43,281 bases of DNA, from the NCBI RefSeq assembly GCF_003390885.1, contig NZ_QMEL01000014.1:1-43281 (forward strand). The letters run 5' to 3'. The DNA is from Pelagibacterium sediminicola. GTDB lineage: Bacteria; Pseudomonadota; Alphaproteobacteria; Rhizobiales; Devosiaceae. How positions within the stretch are numbered: position 1 is the first letter of the stretch; each line of letters opens with the position of its first letter. Below the pieces are notes generated by a model. The model had not been told where the DNA came from and did no database searches. It was given only the letters and a program-made list of their open reading frames with translations. The position numbers and the translations under genes are program-made. Shown piece by piece: positions 41,621 through 43,281 of the stretch.

Positions 41621-42237
41621 GCGATGCGCACGAACTGAGCCGACACGGCCATGTCTTTCGTCCCGGCCCGTTCCACAGGCGTCGTGCCTATTGGCTGGAG
41701 GGCGCCGCATTGCATTGGCGCATCGGTGCCGACGAAGGGCAGGCACAACTCGCGGACATGGCATTCATGCGCCTCAACCCGCCCGATGATACAGGGGCGC
41801 CGGCGCGCTGTGTGCTGATCGAGAAAACCGGCCGGGTCCACAAGCTCTGCGACCGCTACTGGCCGCGCTGGACGAAGCAAGAACGCCACTCCTGGGGCCG
41901 TCTCCAACGGCGTGAGGCTACCTTCCGTGCGCTGACCTTCACGCTGGCGCGGCGGCTGAAGAAAGCCAACCCGGGCACCATACTTGAATCAGGAGCGGGC
42001 CGGAGCGAATGGATCGCAACCTGCATCGTGGCGGCGCTGGCTATCGCCATCATTCTCGGTGGCGCGGGGCTGATGATCGCCCAGGGGCGGATATATCTTG
42101 CCATCCTGGCCTTCATGGCGCTCGCCGCGATCTACCTGCCGATGCTCTGGCCGGTCATCCGTTCCGGTGGCCCTCGGCCACTGGACCCTGCAACGCTGCA
42201 CAACGCCAATCCACCACCGAGCCGGGTAGAGTGGTGA
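41617..42237 (+). CDS. Membrane protein of unknown function
   Basis: A 206-residue protein with a long basic cytoplasmic-looking N-terminal part (to about residue 128) and two C-terminal helices (WIATCIVAALAIAIILGGAGLMIA and IYLAILAFMALAAIYLPMLWPVI). The N-terminal segment HVFRPGPFHRRRAYWLEGAALHW forms a distinct domain I cannot name. It is translationally coupled to the preceding exported-protein gene and so shares the same promoter and palindromic site. Confidence 0.72.
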   Translation: MSDAHELSRHGHVFRPGPFHRRRAYWLEGAALHWRIGADEGQAQLADMAFMRLNPPDDTGAPARCVLIEKTGRVHKLCDRYWPRWTKQERHSWGRLQRREATFRALTFTLARRLKKANPGTILESGAGRSEWIATCIVAALAIAIILGGAGLMIAQGRIYLAILAFMALAAIYLPMLWPVIRSGGPRPLDPATLHNANPPPSRVEW

Positions 42238-42262
42238 TCTCCAGAACACACCTGGATCGATC

Positions 42263-42280
42263 CCCCCCTGAACAGGGGGG
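42263..42280. promoter_or_regulatory. Palindromic site 2, CCCCCCTGAACAGGGGGG
   Basis: A near-perfect copy of site 1 with seven-base arms, centred 64 bases before ATG 42336. GATAGAT follows with its T 31.5 bases from the centre, exactly as at site 1. The two gene units thus share one promoter design. Confidence 0.72.
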
Positions 42281-42335
42281 CGAAAATGGCCCGCAACCCG
42301 GATAGATGGATCAAAGTCCATATTGGAGGAGACCA

Positions 42336-42635
42336 ATGGCACCACGTATCCTGATCTCGGCGCTGCTCACTGGCGCAACGCTTTTGACCGCCGGTTGTGC
42401 AAACAGCGTTCTCAACGATCCCGAGGAAATGGCCCGGCGCAAGGCCTTCGTGGACCGCCAGCAGGCTGGATGGGACGGATTCTGGGGCCAGTTCGAGGGA
42501 TCGCCGAGCGAACAGGCAAACCAGCCCTCTGGCGGCAGCCCCGGCCTCATGCAGAGTTCGGCTTCAACCCAGAGTCAATGCCGCGCCATCGGCGGTACCT
42601 GGAACACTGCAGACAACTATTGCTGGCGCCTATGA
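42336..42635 (+). CDS. Small lipoprotein of unknown function
   Basis: A 99-residue protein with a lipoprotein signal (LLTAGC, acylated cysteine at 21). The middle is polar (Q, S, G and P rich). The C-terminus CRAIGGTWNTADNYCWRL has two cysteines bracketing GGTW, a pattern of small disulfide-closed tails. GGAGGAG precedes ATG 42336. It has its own promoter region with palindromic site 2, so it is likely co-regulated with the 41237 unit. Confidence 0.75.
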   Translation: MAPRILISALLTGATLLTAGCANSVLNDPEEMARRKAFVDRQQAGWDGFWGQFEGSPSEQANQPSGGSPGLMQSSASTQSQCRAIGGTWNTADNYCWRL

Positions 42636-42698
42636 CGTTTCGGCGCATCATATGACCGTTCGGAAAAAGGTTGCCAGAGTCTGAGGGGCCGATTGCGG

Positions 42699-42717
42699 CG
42701 GGCCTGTTTCCGGCCCG
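42699..42717. terminator. Weak hairpin after the lipoprotein gene
   Basis: CGGGCC (42699..42704) pairs with GGCCCG (42712..42717). It is short and without a T-run, so only a possible transcript end. The rest of 42636..42834 shows no supported gene. Confidence 0.25.
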
Positions 42718-42834
42718 GGAATGGCCCGAATGGATCGGCGCGCCCGCGCTCAACGCGCGTTGAACTCGAAAAGGGTCGCCGAACGACTTTATTCATGATG
42801 GCAGGCGCACTGTTGTTCGGCGCAGCAATTTACC

Positions 42835-43131
42835 TCATCTACCATCTGACGACCTGACCGAGCCGAACAGTCGACGCGCGGTCCAGGTGCAGACGATGGC
42901 GGCGCCGATGTAGGCGGGGAGCATCCCGCTTGTGCGGCTCAGCCTGATTCCATCGGCTGCAAATTGGTCTCCCCAGAAAAGAAACGGCACAAGCCATACG
43001 GCGAATGCTGCCCCGCCGACAGCCAGCCAGGAGAGAACCCGGAACCGCCAGTCCCAAAGCGCCATGACCACACCGACCGCGACCGCCGCCGGGAAGCCGA
43101 ACGAATAGGCGCTCGGCAGGCCGAAAATCAT
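42835..43131 (-). CDS. Small membrane protein next to the insertion sequence, possibly 5'-truncated
   Basis: A hydrophobic protein with three likely helices (MIFGLPSAYSFGFPAAVAVG, VLSWLAVGGAAFAVWLVPFLFW and GMLPAYIGAAIVCTWTARRLF). I recognise no family. The first ATG outside the insertion sequence is 43131 (98 residues), with no clear ribosome binding site. The frame stays open through the IS boundary (about 43154) to TTG 43191, where the first 12 residues (IRPYHPKSRIA) are IS-encoded. The native start may therefore have been lost by the insertion. Confidence 0.45.
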   Translation of the reverse strand: MIFGLPSAYSFGFPAAVAVGVVMALWDWRFRVLSWLAVGGAAFAVWLVPFLFWGDQFAADGIRLSRTSGMLPAYIGAAIVCTWTARRLFGSVRSSDGR

Positions 43132-43154
43132 ACCGAAGAAGGCAACCCGCAGCA

Positions 43155-43280
43155 GAGCTATGCGGGATTTTGGGTGATACGGCCTGATCAAGCGGCGCGA
43201 TTTTCGGCGACGCTGGTGGCTACGCCGTCGGTGAATGTGACGCCTTCGATGAGCAAAGGCAACTGGTTCGCGCCCTTCAG
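43155..43280. repeat. Terminal inverted repeat, right copy (insertion sequence end)
   Basis: Exact reverse complement of 1..126. The match ends at 43155, taken as the IS boundary. It interrupts the upstream region or 5' end of the membrane-protein gene. Confidence 0.85.
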
Positions 43281-43281
43281 G
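43188..43281 (-). CDS. Transposase, C-terminal fragment (5' end outside window)
   Basis: It encodes the same 30 residues as 1..93, read inward from the right edge, with the stop TGA at 43190..43188. Family assignment (possibly IS256-type) is as uncertain as for the left copy. Confidence 0.5.
   Translation of the reverse strand, partial: LKGANQLPLLIEGVTFTDGVATSVAENRAA

Noticed and set aside
42795-42857. A 20-residue hydrophobic frame starting with two ATG codons
   Set aside because: It has no ribosome binding site and overlaps the end of the opposite-strand gene. It could be a small membrane protein, but nothing supports it.
1-43281. Composite transposon carrying 43 kb between inverted IS copies
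   Set aside because: The interior is dominated by core genes (thrS, nadK, folE, hisI, cysE, gnd, tRNAs) with uniform composition, so a contig broken at repeats is more likely.

Overview
The window is GC-rich DNA from an alphaproteobacterium, most likely of the order Hyphomicrobiales. A Devosia/Pelagibacterium-type genome is my best guess. The grounds are the gene content (rlmB beside tRNA-Tyr/tRNA-Gly; thrS, yidD, an IscU-like gene and folE together; DUF2336, DUF3126 and PAS_5 proteins), CtrA-like promoter boxes and interspersed palindromic repeats. Its first and last 126 bases are the same sequence in inverted orientation. They carry the 3' end of a transposase gene, so this looks like a whole contig bounded by two inverted copies of one insertion sequence.

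Layout. 0-7 kb: aminotransferase, Tat-exported esterase, tRNA-Gly and tRNA-Tyr, rlmB, a polysaccharide deacetylase lipoprotein, a YaiI-type protein, glutathione-dependent formaldehyde dehydrogenase and a DUF4260 membrane protein. 7-12 kb: a D-xylose-type ABC importer (xylF, xylH, xylG) divergent from a ROK repressor, with a promoter and operator visible between them. 12-17 kb: tRNA-Thr, nadK, a DUF2336 protein, a lytic transglycosylase, a nitroreductase and a three-repeat exported protein. 17.5-22.7 kb: thrS, yidD, IscU-like scaffold, folE, hisI, rhomboid protease. 22.8-30 kb: PAS_5, PilZ, CPBP protease, cell wall hydrolase, transglutaminase-like peptidase, two unrecognised membrane proteins, DUF3126, cysE and a hydrolase. 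30-38 kb: zinc-finger protein, FAD monooxygenase, MFS exporter, gnd facing gntK, CsbD, SDR and EF-hand protein. 38-43 kb: a NarL-type response regulator and an eight-helix sensor kinase, divergent from unknown exported and membrane proteins.

Functional links. The xyl genes form one uptake unit under a sugar-responsive repressor. gnd and gntK both act on 6-phosphogluconate, and gntK has a LacI-type operator. Several envelope or signalling genes (deacetylase, transglycosylase, DUF2336, PAS_5, a small membrane protein) have CtrA-like boxes upstream.

The most interesting locus is at 38.2-42.6 kb. Two short palindromes of the form CCCCCTGAAYAGGGGG lie 64 and 71 bp before two transcription units of unknown exported, membrane and lipoprotein genes beside the two-component system. 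Both have identical spacing to an ATAG tetranucleotide in the -10 region. This looks like an undescribed regulon of this kinase/regulator pair. A MITE-like 265-bp element occurs twice in opposite orientation and supplies the stop codon of the gene at each site. A separate palindromic repeat of about 145 bp occurs six times.
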